Of a DNA stretch of 64,000 bases, positions 35,460-48,718 are shown in pieces. The DNA is from Sorangium aterium (GTDB taxonomy: Bacteria > Myxococcota_A > Polyangia > Polyangiales > Polyangiaceae), in assembly GCF_028368935.1 (NCBI RefSeq), contig NZ_JAQNDK010000006.1, positions 1,008,800 through 1,072,799 of the forward strand. The letters run 5' to 3'. The translations under genes were made by a program, and so were the position numbers. Each line of letters opens with the position of its first letter. The stretch's first letter is position 1. The notes beneath the pieces were generated by a model, which did no database searches, was not told the DNA's origin, and saw only the letters and a list, made by a program, of their open reading frames with translations.

Positions 35460-35778
35460 TCGTGACGGATCGGATCCGTGACGAGGGGGCGCCGCCAGGG
35501 GGTCGCAACGGATCGAGTCTGCTCGGAGGGGCCTCGCGAGGGGGGGTCGCAACGGATCGAGTCTGCTCGGAGAGGCCTCGCGAGGGGGGTCGCAACGGAT
35601 CGAGTCTGCTCGGAGGGGCCTCGCGAGGGGGGTCGCAACGGATCGAGTCTGCTCGGAGGGGCCTCGCGAGGGGGGTCGCAACGGATCGAGTCTGCTCGGA
35701 GGGGCCTCGCGAGGGGGGGTCGCAACGGATCGGATCCGTTGGGAAGGGGCGTCGCCAGGGGGTCGCCACGGATCGAGG
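35460..35778. repeat. 43-44 bp tandem repeat array (about six units)
   Basis: Units start with GGTCGCAACGGATC at 35501, 35545, 35588, 35631, 35674 and 35718 (spacings 44, 43, 43, 43, 44), and a partial, diverged unit starts at 35761. Each central unit contains GTCTGCTCGGAGGGG and the perfect palindrome CCTCGCGAGG. Both edges carry a variant with GGATCGGATCCGT (35467 and 35726 regions). Copies are nearly identical, so this is a young minisatellite. It fills most of the region between the PilZ gene and the convergent gene at 35941. No protein function is supported although the frames are open. Confidence 0.9.
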
Positions 35779-35940
35779 CCCCGGCGCGCTCGATCTGGGG
35801 AAGGGCGCGGGCAGCGCGACGGCGACGACTGGTTCGCAGCCGAGCGGGCGCTCCAGCTCACGCGACCGTGGCCGAACCGGTGCCTGAGCGCGCCGTCACG
35901 AAGCGCTGCGCCCGGCCACACTCCGTCTGGCGAGCACCGG

Positions 35941-36297
35941 CTAGATCGACCCGCTGCGGCTCAGGATGACGTGGGGCAGTTTCTGCGCCTCAACGTCCGC
36001 GAGGAGCGCGCTGCCCAGCTTGATGTTCCCGCGATCGTCGGCGAGATGGGTCTCTCGGTAGATCCAGGTCGCGGGTCCGTCCTCCAACGGGAACTCGATC
36101 GCGTACTGCACTCGGATGGCCGGGTGCATGAGCACGGCGCTGCCTTCCGTCACCGGGACGACCGTGGGCGACCGTACGATCCGTACCTCGACGCCCATCT
36201 CGCGCGCCTTTTCGAGGAATGTCTTCCGATCGTAGATCTGGGTCACGAACATGGGCTCGCCCGGCTCTTTCTCGCTACGCCACCTGTAGGATCGCAC
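35941..36297 (-). CDS. Small protein of unknown function, last gene of kinase-patatin operon
   Basis: Up to 118 residues. The GTG at 36297 has a good GGAGG 9 nt upstream but overlaps the end of the DUF6602-like gene by 23 nt; an ATG at 36252 (MFVTQIYDRKTFLEKAREMG) gives 103 residues and a 22-bp gap. The body has a mixed alpha/beta pattern (VEVRIVRSPTVVPV, VQYAIEFPLEDGPATWIYRE). No family recognised. Same strand and close spacing place it in the operon upstream. Confidence 0.65.
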   Translation of the reverse strand: MRSYRWRSEKEPGEPMFVTQIYDRKTFLEKAREMGVEVRIVRSPTVVPVTEGSAVLMHPAIRVQYAIEFPLEDGPATWIYRETHLADDRGNIKLGSALLADVEAQKLPHVILSRSGSI

Positions 36298-37126
36298 ATT
36301 TCTTGGCCTCCGCGAGCGGCGCCCTCAGGAACGACGAAACAAGGCGGAACGCCTTGGTTACGCGGCCGGCGACCGCCGGGTCCGCGGGGACCGTCTCGAT
36401 CACACGCGGCGCGGTCAACATCATCATCTGGTCGAGAAACGCGACGGCGGTGGGGGCGCCGGCCTCGCACTCGTAGAAGCGGTATGCCGGCTTGCCGGCA
36501 TCGTCGATCTTCATGGCGATGGCACCCTCGTCCGAGAAGAGGAGGTCCGGAAGGAAGGGCGGGGCGAGCGCGGCCTGCGCCTCGCGTGCGGTCCGCTTCG
36601 TCTCGGCGTCGGACGCAGCGGTTACGGCGTTTCCGCGCTCGGCGCGCGCCTTGAGGACGTCTTCGAGCCAGCCGCGGAACGTGGCCGATTTCGTCGGCGC
36701 TCCGAAGGAGAAGAGGGCGGTCACGAACGGGTTGTCGGCTCCGGCGTCGAGCTGGAGCCGTCCAAGCTGATCCACGGCATCGATGAACTTCGCCCCGCGC
36801 GCGAGGCCGCTTTTCACCTCCACCACTGCGCGCACCGCCTGCGGGATCGCGACGACCGTCGTCCCGACACGGAGGAGCATCGGATAGTCGATCGTGTCCA
36901 CGAGCATGATGTCCGCCTGCGCAGTCGCGATTTGGGGCTGTCCCTGATCGTCCACGCGCGCGATCGCGCCGGTGAGGACCTCCAGGCGGCGCGGAACGAC
37001 CTCGCGGAGCAGCTCGGCAAGCGCGTGCTCCCTGCCGGAACCGACGACCGTGGGGTGGTTCGTGAGCGCGGCGAAGAGATCCGCCTGGGCACGTAGGCGG
37101 TTCCGGAGGAGTTCTGCGAGGTTCAT
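36275..37126 (-). CDS. DUF6602-like protein
   Basis: A 283-residue soluble protein starting at ATG 37126 (GAGAGGTGG upstream). The pattern HPTVVGSGREHALAELLREVVPRR ... ADIMLVDTIDYPML ... VRAVVEVKSGL matches the DUF6602 layout, in which an E...D...EVK arrangement suggests a PD-(D/E)XK nuclease-like fold. Here Glu in GREHAL, Asp in ADIMLVD and EVKS are all present, so a catalytic site is possible but unproven. It begins 23 bp after the patatin gene. The frame runs open through the patatin gene in another frame; that is a shadow. Confidence 0.65.
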   Translation of the reverse strand: MNLAELLRNRLRAQADLFAALTNHPTVVGSGREHALAELLREVVPRRLEVLTGAIARVDDQGQPQIATAQADIMLVDTIDYPMLLRVGTTVVAIPQAVRAVVEVKSGLARGAKFIDAVDQLGRLQLDAGADNPFVTALFSFGAPTKSATFRGWLEDVLKARAERGNAVTAASDAETKRTAREAQAALAPPFLPDLLFSDEGAIAMKIDDAGKPAYRFYECEAGAPTAVAFLDQMMMLTAPRVIETVPADPAVAGRVTKAFRLVSSFLRAPLAEAKKCAILQVA

Positions 37127-37149
37127 CGATTCGACCACCTCTCGCCCCG

Positions 37150-38432
37150 CTACACGGATCTCCCCGGCCCCACCGGCGGCGGGATCGACCACTCCGCGCT
37201 GTCCGACAGCCTGGGCTCCGCCTCCTCCGCCGCGCTCCCGAAGAAGTCCGCGACGTCGTGCCGCCTCGCCTCCGCGTCCGCGCGCCCCAGCTCGATCAGC
37301 TTCCGCGTGAACGAGCCGTCGAAGAGGAGGTAGCTCGCGAGATCCGCGTCGTTCTCCGCGCCCACGTCCACCAGCGAGAGCAGCCGTCGCATCATCGCCG
37401 GCCCCCCTTGCAGCTTGCCCGCCCGCACGTGCTCCGCCGCCAGGCGCCCGAGATCCGCGCTCGGCCGCACCACCAGCGTCTCCACCCGCCGGTACGGAAG
37501 CGCCCCGCGCAGCGCCGCGGCCCCGTTGATCGATTGCAGGAAATCCGGGCCGAACGCCTGCTCCCCGTCCTCGATCATGTGGTTCACCCGCGTCAGCACC
37601 TCGAAATCGGTCTGGATGTGGTCGAGCAGGAACGCGTTCAGCACCTTGCCGAGCACGAGCGCCATCCCCGGCGGCTTGCCGCTGTCGCCCGCGTCGATGC
37701 TCCGCACCTCGCGCGACAACCCGATCGCCAGGACGTGCGTCGCCCCCAGCCGCAGCGCAGGCGCGATCGGCGTGTTCTGCCGCACGCCCCCGTCCATGTA
37801 CAGATCGCGGCCGATCCGCACCGGCGGGAACAGGATCGGGATCGCCGCCGACGCGAGCGCGTGCTGCGGGCCTACCAGCGCCCCCCGGATGATCGTCCGC
37901 GGCGGCGCCGTCGTCGGCAGCGCCCCGTCCGGGCCCGTCTGCATGAAGATCACCGTCCGGCCCGTCCCGATCTCCGTCGCCGACACGCTCACCGCCGAGA
38001 GGTAGCCGTGGCGCAGCGTCCGCGCGATCGCGCGCCACGGGATCTCCCGCTCGACGAGCCGCTGCATCGGCGACACGTCGAACAGGCCCACCCCCTCCGC
38101 CCCGCCCCCGAACAGCAGCTTCGGCATCGAGATCGCCTGCCGGACCCCGAAGCCGAGCACCGTCTCCAGCTTCAGCTGCGTCCACAGGTTGACCAGGCGC
38201 CGCACCCCCAGCGTCGGATCGTCGAGGTGCGCCGCCAGGTAACACGCGTTCACCGCGCCCACCGACGTCCCGCACAGGATGTCGATGCGCGGCGGCGCCC
38301 CGCGCAGGCGGGCGAACGCGTCGAGCACGTACGACAGGACCCCGACCTCGTAGGCCCCCCGAGCGCCGCCGCCCGAGAGGATCACCGCCACCTTGCGCCG
38401 CTGCTTCGCCCCGGTCCTCGCGCCCGTTCCCG

Positions 38433-38436
<4 letters not shown>
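37150..38436 (-). CDS. Patatin-like phospholipase
   Basis: A 428-residue lipid acyl hydrolase. It has the oxyanion-hole motif GGGARG (22-27), nucleophile elbow GTSVG (56-60, Ser58) and the catalytic DGG (Asp215, in YMDGGVRQN), all intact. These enzymes cleave acyl chains from phospholipids. No signal peptide, so it acts from the cytoplasm. The ATG at 38436 overlaps the kinase stop (38433-38436), implying coupled translation. The C-terminal 100 residues are helical and unassigned. Confidence 0.93.
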
Positions 38437-42908
<4,472 letters not shown>

Positions 42909-43396
42909 GCAGCGAAGCGGCGCGCGGGCGCCCTGGCTGGGAGGCGCCGGGCGCGGTGAATCGGGTGACCGGTGATGAACAAGGTCCGCGCTCGGTTCCC
43001 CCGATCCATGGAAGGACGACGGGTTGACCCGCATGGTAGCGTCCCGCCCGCGTCTCCGGGGAGACAACCAGGGTGGAAAGACGAATCTTTCTGGGTGGCT
43101 CGGGGATCCCCGCCGGGAGCGAGCCCGCCCGCGCGCCGCACATCCGCGATAGCGGCGCCGCCCGACCCCGGCCCTGACGTCTCGTGCAAGGCACCCTCCC
43201 ACGGCGCCCGACACCCGGCGGCTGCTGCGCCAGCAACAACAAAGCTGTTGCCGAAGCATAGGCCGTCTGTTAAAACGGATGCCGCGTCTGTGATGAGAGA
43301 CGCCGGGCGTCCGACCCCGGCCGCTGGCCGTTGGCCACTGGGCCGAGAGGCGGTGGGGTCGTCGTGTGCGCGCGCCTGAAACCTTGAGGGCTTGTA
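42909..43396. other. Divergent intergenic region
   Basis: About 490 bp between the kinase gene and the flavoprotein pseudogene. No gene supported. A perfect 6-bp inverted repeat (GCAACA 43233-43238, TGTTGC 43246-43251) lies in a slightly AT-richer patch that extends to about 43275 and may hold the promoter of the flavoprotein gene. Confidence 0.4.
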
Positions 43397-44842
43397 ATGG
43401 ACATTCGCGTGACAGAGGCGGACGTCGTCGTCGTGGGCGGCGGCAGCGCAGGCTCCACTGCAGCGGTGGAGGCGCAACAGCGGTTGCCCCGGGGGAGGGT
43501 GGTCCTCCTCGAGAAGGCGCATATCAAGCGGAGCGGCGCCATCGCGATAGGCATGGATGGTCTCAACAACGCCATCATACCAGGGCACGCGACGCCGGAG
43601 CAGTACGTGAAGGAGATCACGGTGGCCAACGATGGCATCGTGAACCAGCGCGCCGTCTATGAATACGCGCGGAACAGCTTCGCGATGATCCAGGAGCTCG
43701 ACTCCTGGGGCGTGAAGTTCCAGAAGACACGATCGGGCGATTTCGACGTCAAGAAGGTCCACCACAACGGGAGCTACGTGCTCCCGATGCCCGAGGGCTA
43801 CGACCTCAAGAAGATCCTGACGCGCATGGTCAAGCGCGCCGGCGTGAAGGTCGTCAACCGCGTGATGGCGACGCGGATCCTCGTGACCGACGGGCACGTC
43901 GCCGGGGTGATCGGCTTCGACACCCGGGAAGGGCATATCGAGATCATCAAGGCGAGGGCGGTCATCCTGTGCTGCGGCGCCTCGGGGCGGCTCGGGCTGC
44001 CGGCGTCTGGCTACCTCCACGGGACGTACGAGAACCCGTCGAACGCGGGAGACGGCTACTCGATGGCGTACCACGCGGGCGCCGAGCTCTCGGGCATCGA
44101 GTGCTTCCAGGTGAACCCGCTCATCAAGGACTACAACGGTCCGGCGTGCGCGTACGTGACAGGCCCGCTCGGCGGGCACACGGTCAACGCGAAGGGGCAC
44201 CGCTTCATCGAGAGCGATTACTGGAGCGGGCAGATGATGCTCGAGTTCTACCGGGAGCTCCACTCCGCGAACGGCCCCGTGTACCTGAAGCTCACCCACC
44301 TCGCCCCGGAGACGATCACCGAGGTCGAGCGGGTCCTGCACCAGACGGAGCGCCCGAGCCGCGGGCGCTTCCACGAGGGCAGGGGGCACAGCTACGCGAG
44401 CGATCTCGTCGAGATGCACATCTCCGAGATCGGCCTGTGCAGCGGGCACAGCGCGTCGGGCGTCTGGGTCAACGAGAAGGGCGAGACCACGGTGCCCGGG
44501 CTCTACGCCGCCGGCGACATGGCGTGCGTGCCGCTCGCCCCCGCTCGCAGCGGAGCGCATACCCGCAACCGGGACCCATCAACGAGCATGCCAGCGGGCT
44601 GCTCTCCACCTGCCCGGCCGAGGGAGCGCGCGAGGACAGCTGCTGCGCAGCAGACGCAGCGCAGCGCGGCGCGGCGCCCGCCAGGCCAGCGCGATCCGAA
44701 CCAACGAGCGGCGGTGCGGCGCTTTCTTCAGGCGTCCCGTGCGTCTAGGATGCGCCCTCCCGCTCGCTCCTGCGCGCGGGGCAGCGCGGGGACCGTCGAG
44801 AGCCCGAGCGCCCCAGCCAATCTGCACACAGGTGGTCAATGA
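43397..44842 (+). pseudogene. Flavoprotein of the fumarate-reductase/succinate-dehydrogenase family, 3'-truncated
   Basis: The first about 380 codons read as a normal FAD_binding_2 flavoprotein: VVVVGGGSAGS dinucleotide motif, CCGASGRLG, ECFQVNPL, and finally GLYAAGDMACVP, the conserved motif that normally precedes the FAD-contact helix. Immediately after this (about 44535) the sequence changes to Arg/Ser/Pro-rich residues with no similarity to any flavoprotein, and the frame runs on to a stop at 44842 overlapping the next start. The remaining C-terminal domain is missing, so this looks like a deletion or rearrangement product. The intact relatives resemble the long APS-reductase-like/fumarate-reductase flavoproteins. 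FAD binding would be incomplete. Confidence 0.75.
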
Positions 44843-46530
44843 CTTCGAGATCGAATCGTTACGGATCCGCGCTCGCGTTGAGCATTTCGCTGGTGGCCAC
44901 CGCGGGCTGCCAGATGGCGACGATGCCCGATCGCGGCCTCATCAATGAGGACACGGGAGGGGGCGGCGGACAGGGAGGCACGGGCGGAGGGGGCGGCATC
45001 GGTGGCTCCGGCGGCAATGACGGCGGGGGGAGCAGCGACGGCGGCGGTGGCTCCGGCGGTGGCGACGGTGGCTCCGGCGGTGGCGATGGTGGCTCCGGGG
45101 GTGGCAACGGCGGAAGCGACGGTGGCGCCGGCGGAGTCGATGGCAACGGTGGCAACGGCGGCGACGCAGGAGCAGGCGGCGGCGGCGGAGCAGGCGGCAG
45201 CGAGGGACCCGGCGGGGGCGGCGGAGCGGGCGGCAGCGACGGCTCCGGCGGCAGCGGCGGGGGCGGCGTCCCGTGCACCGGCGACACCGATTGCCCCGCG
45301 CCCGACAGCGAGTGCGCGATCGCGAGGTGCGCCGGCGGTGGATGCACGACCGAGCCCGTGGCCTCGGGGACGTCCGTGAAGGTGCAGGTGGCCGGCGACT
45401 GCCGCGAACGCGTCTGCGACGGTGACGGCGCGGTCACGGAGGTCGACGACGACGGCGACGTGCGCGACGACCACAGCGAGTGCACGGTGGACTCCTGCCG
45501 CGGCGGCTCGCCGATCAACGCCCCGGTCGAGACCGGCACCTGGTGCTCCCGGGCCGACGGCGGGCTGTGCAACCCCGCCGGGGTCTGCGTGCAGTGCCTC
45601 GTCGACACGGACTGCCCGACCGAGGTGTGCATCAACTACGTCTGCCAGGTCGCCTCGTGCGAGGATGGCCTGCGCAACGGCGACGAGGGCGGCATCGACT
45701 GCGGCGGCAGCTCCTGCCCTCCGTGCGGAGCGCCGGCCAGGGTGACGTCCGTCGACTATCCGGTCATCGCGGTCGGCGGCGCGCTCGTGCTCACCGGCTC
45801 CGGCTTCACCGGGGCGACGGGGGTGACCGTTGGCTTCACGCCGCAGCCCTTCACGGTCGACTCCGACACGCAGATCACGATCCCCGCGCTCTCGAACGAG
45901 ACGCCGATCGGCCCGGGGGACATCGTCGTGAACCGGCCGGGGGCGCGGTGGACGTCGTTCCCGGTGACGGTGATCCAGCTCCAGATCAACGAGATCGACG
46001 CCGACACGGCGGACAGCAGCGACGTGCTCGAGTTCATCGAGATCAGCGCGGGCTGGCGGTACGTGAACCTCGCCGGCTACACGCTCGTGCTCTACAACGG
46101 GGCCACGGACGGCTCCTACCGCGCGATCGAGCTCAACGCGACGACGGACGTGGGCGGCCTCCTGCTCGTCGGCAACAGCGGCGTCGTACCGGCGCCCGCC
46201 CTCGTCTTCCCGACCAACACCCTGCAGAACGGCCCGGACGCGGTCGCCTTGTACCAGGCGCTGCCCGCGGAGTTCCCCACGTCCACGCCGGCCACGGCGG
46301 CGCGCCTCATCGACGCGGTGGTCTACGGACCGGCGGCCGAGGAGGACACGCAGCTCTTGAACGCGCTGATCTCCAGCGCTCCGGGGCGCGTTCAGGTCAG
46401 CGAGGGCGCGACCTCCGCGCTGTCGCAGACGCAGTCGATCCAGCGCTGCGCCGACGGCCTCCGCGACGGCCGCCGCTTCGGGGCGGCGGCGCCGACCCCT
46501 CGCAGGCCCAACACCCTCCCCTGCCCCTGA
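44839..46530 (+). CDS. Lipoprotein with TIG and lamin-tail-like domains
   Basis: A 563-residue lipoprotein (AGGTGG upstream; lipobox Ala-Thr-Ala-Gly-Cys, Cys24). A Gly/Ser/Asp-rich linker (about 38-150) leads to a Cys-rich region (about 150-300, e.g. CTGDTDCPAPDSEC) with alternating acidic and cysteine residues, an IPT/TIG immunoglobulin-like domain (about 303-375, VTSVDYPVIAVGGALVLTGSGF), and a C-terminal lamin-tail (LTD)-like beta-sandwich (about 380-545; LQINEID, EFIEI, LAGYTLVLYNG, NGPDAVALY). This combination is typical of extracellular myxobacterial adhesin-like or matrix proteins; exact role unknown. Confidence 0.82.
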   Translation: MTSRSNRYGSALALSISLVATAGCQMATMPDRGLINEDTGGGGGQGGTGGGGGIGGSGGNDGGGSSDGGGGSGGGDGGSGGGDGGSGGGNGGSDGGAGGVDGNGGNGGDAGAGGGGGAGGSEGPGGGGGAGGSDGSGGSGGGGVPCTGDTDCPAPDSECAIARCAGGGCTTEPVASGTSVKVQVAGDCRERVCDGDGAVTEVDDDGDVRDDHSECTVDSCRGGSPINAPVETGTWCSRADGGLCNPAGVCVQCLVDTDCPTEVCINYVCQVASCEDGLRNGDEGGIDCGGSSCPPCGAPARVTSVDYPVIAVGGALVLTGSGFTGATGVTVGFTPQPFTVDSDTQITIPALSNETPIGPGDIVVNRPGARWTSFPVTVIQLQINEIDADTADSSDVLEFIEISAGWRYVNLAGYTLVLYNGATDGSYRAIELNATTDVGGLLLVGNSGVVPAPALVFPTNTLQNGPDAVALYQALPAEFPTSTPATAARLIDAVVYGPAAEEDTQLLNALISSAPGRVQVSEGATSALSQTQSIQRCADGLRDGRRFGAAAPTPRRPNTLPCP

Positions 46531-46587
46531 AGGCGCGGCGCCACCGGCGTGCCGCGCCGCGCCGCCGCCCGGCGCTGGCTCCGGAGC

Positions 46588-48396
46588 TCAGCGCTCGAGG
46601 TGGACGTCGAAATCCTCGATGCTCACGGCGAGCTCGTAGCGCTCCTCGATGAGCCCCGCGAGCTCGGGGAACCCGTTCAGCGTGTCGCGCGAGTCGATCG
46701 CGTCGCCGGTCACCGAGGGGAAGACGTCGTGGCGCTCGACCACGATCGCGGCCGGCGGGCTCGCGGCGAGGTCGCGCATCAGCGCGTCGCGCGCCTCCTG
46801 CCGGGCCCACGCCGCGCGCTGCGGGACGTTGTAGAGGTAGCGCGTCGCCGGCGGGCGATCGGCGAGATCGTAGATCACCGGCTCGAAGCCCCACACGAAC
46901 ACGGGGCGCCCCGGCGCGACGCGCTCGCGCAGCCACGCGGCGACCTCCCGGTTCGCCGCGGCGTTGACGTCGGCGACCGACGCGAGGCGGTCGAGGCGCG
47001 CCTGGTCCCTCGCGCCCGTGGCGAGCACCGCGAGCCGCTTGGCGCAGCGCTCGATGTAGTCGTCGGCGACGTCCTTGGTCGCGGAGCGAGCGAAGGCGGT
47101 CGCGACGAGCGCCGCGAGGAGCGCCGCCGCGGCCACCTTCACGCCGGACCGCGTGCACCGCTGCCACGCCTTCCAGAGGCCGAGCGCGGCGAGCATCGCG
47201 GTGAGCGGCCACGTCGCGCCGTAATGGTAGGGGAAGAACTTCGCCTGCATCACGACGCCGACGAGGTGCATGGCGATCACGCCCGCGAGCAGCGCCACGC
47301 CCGCCCGCTCGTGGCGTTCGGGGTGCAGCGCGACCAGGCAGGCGAGGCCGAACGCGAGCGGGCCGGAGTAGTGGACGAGCCACTCGCAGACGCCGTACCA
47401 CGCCATGCCGAGCACGCTCGCTCCGCGCCACCCGAGCGCGGTGTAGTGCGGCGTGAAGACGAAGAGGACCTCCCGCAGATCGCCGAGCGCGCCCCTCAGG
47501 GCGAACCAGGCGGCGCAGGCGAGCACCGGGAGCACGCCGCCCAGCGCGATGAGCAAGGCGGGCCGGAGCGCCGCCCAGAGGAGCGCGGCCGCCGTCGATC
47601 GGACCGGCCCGGACGCAGGCGTCGCAGAGCGCGCCGGCTCGCCCTGGATCGCGGTCGGACCCGCGTCGCTCCGGCGCTGGACGGCGGCCCGCTCCGAGCC
47701 GCGCCGCGCGAGCTCGGCGAGGGCGGGCGCGGCCAGCGCGACGGCGAGCACGACGCCGCCCCCGGCGAGGGGCGGCTTGAGGAGGCCGGCGGCGCCGAAG
47801 AGCGCGCCCGACACGACCAGCGCGGCGCCGCGCGGCGCGGCTCGTGACGCGCCGTCGCGGCCGCGCGGCGTGGCGACGAGCAGCGCGGCGATGGTGAGCA
47901 TGCCCCCGAACGACTCGGGCTGCGCCGTGTGCCAGAAATCGAGCTGGGCGTGCACCAGCACGGCGAGCGCGGCGGCGACGACCCCGATCCTCCGGTCGCC
48001 GAAGAGGCGAGCGGCGAGCGACGCCATCGCGAGGCACATGCCGGCGAGGCCGAGGACCTCGAGGACGCGGATGCCCCACTGCGCGGGCCCGAAGAGGGCG
48101 CGGGCGAGCGCGTAGATGAGGAAGATGCCGGGCGGCTTGAAGTCGAACGCGTCCCGGTAAGGCATGCCGCCGTCGAGCACCGCGCGCGCGACCATGGCGT
48201 AGATGCCCTGATCGCGGCCGTAGCCGTAGGTCAGCACCTGCAGCAGCAGGAACGCGATGACGCCGAGCGACGCCGCCCGGATCGCCCGCGCCCCCGCGAC
48301 GCGCGGCGGCCCGGCGGCGAGGCGCTCGCGCGCGCTCTCGCTCGAGGGGGCCAGGGGGACGGGGGCTGCGGTCGCATCCGGCGCGGCGTCACGCAC
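46588..48396 (-). CDS. GT-C fold glycosyltransferase, family 39-like (PMT_2)
   Basis: A 602-residue inner-membrane protein from GTG 48396, with about ten hydrophobic segments. The first large loop has GRDQGIYAMVARAVLDGGM and YRDAFDFKPPGIF, the acidic (D/E) pattern of dolichyl-phosphate-mannose-protein mannosyltransferases and ArnT-type enzymes, which transfer a sugar from a polyprenyl-phosphate donor. The last 140 residues are a soluble domain. Acceptor unknown. A plausible partner for surface lipoproteins is only contextual. Confidence 0.82.
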   Translation of the reverse strand: MRDAAPDATAAPVPLAPSSESARERLAAGPPRVAGARAIRAASLGVIAFLLLQVLTYGYGRDQGIYAMVARAVLDGGMPYRDAFDFKPPGIFLIYALARALFGPAQWGIRVLEVLGLAGMCLAMASLAARLFGDRRIGVVAAALAVLVHAQLDFWHTAQPESFGGMLTIAALLVATPRGRDGASRAAPRGAALVVSGALFGAAGLLKPPLAGGGVVLAVALAAPALAELARRGSERAAVQRRSDAGPTAIQGEPARSATPASGPVRSTAAALLWAALRPALLIALGGVLPVLACAAWFALRGALGDLREVLFVFTPHYTALGWRGASVLGMAWYGVCEWLVHYSGPLAFGLACLVALHPERHERAGVALLAGVIAMHLVGVVMQAKFFPYHYGATWPLTAMLAALGLWKAWQRCTRSGVKVAAAALLAALVATAFARSATKDVADDYIERCAKRLAVLATGARDQARLDRLASVADVNAAANREVAAWLRERVAPGRPVFVWGFEPVIYDLADRPPATRYLYNVPQRAAWARQEARDALMRDLAASPPAAIVVERHDVFPSVTGDAIDSRDTLNGFPELAGLIEERYELAVSIEDFDVHLER

Positions 48397-48718
48397 GGGG
48401 CCCTTGTACCGGCTGGGGCCCGCCAGCGTCTACGTGCGTCGACATCCGATTCCAGCCGCCCTGCGCCGGGCGCCTGGGTGGAGGCGCGCCTCGGTGGAGG
48501 CGGCTCGCCGTGGGCGAGACCGACGCAACCGGCGCAACCGGCGCGACCGGCGCGCCCCCCCCATGGCCCACGCGCACGCGACCTTCACAAAGGATACACA
48601 CCGGACGAACACTGTGTCGTTGCTCTCGAAGGGCGGGCGGCGTATACGACCCTGCCGCCTTGCCCGGAGAGGAGAAAACGGGCGCTCACGGCGGCGCGCG
48701 TTGGAGGCGCGGGAAGCG
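48397..48718. other. Divergent intergenic region with 9-bp repeats
   Basis: About 320 bp between the glycosyltransferase and the E2 gene. Three 9-bp units of GCRACCGGC lie at 48525-48551. The likely E2-glyA promoter at 48620-48648 is listed separately. No gene is supported. Confidence 0.5.
48620..48648 (+). promoter_or_regulatory. Candidate sigma-70-type promoter of E2-glyA operon
   Basis: TTGCTC (48620-48625), a 17-bp spacer and TATACG (48643-48648) resemble -35/-10 elements with correct spacing, and would start transcription about 65 bp before the E2 ATG at 48719. One of few such matches in this GC-rich region, but unproven. Confidence 0.4.

Noticed and set aside
35460..35778. Possible CRISPR array
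   Set aside because: The repeated units are contiguous with no unique spacers and no cas genes; it is a tandem minisatellite.
32054..35887. A 1,277-codon plus-strand frame over the PilZ gene and the minisatellite
   Set aside because: The PilZ, transmembrane and AMIN-like regions all fall in another frame; this one is Arg/Gly/Ala-rich and includes the tandem repeat.
43397..44842. Frameshift as the cause of the lost flavoprotein C-terminus
   Set aside because: Other frames after about 44535 do not resume the expected family pattern, so a deletion or rearrangement is more likely than a single-base error.
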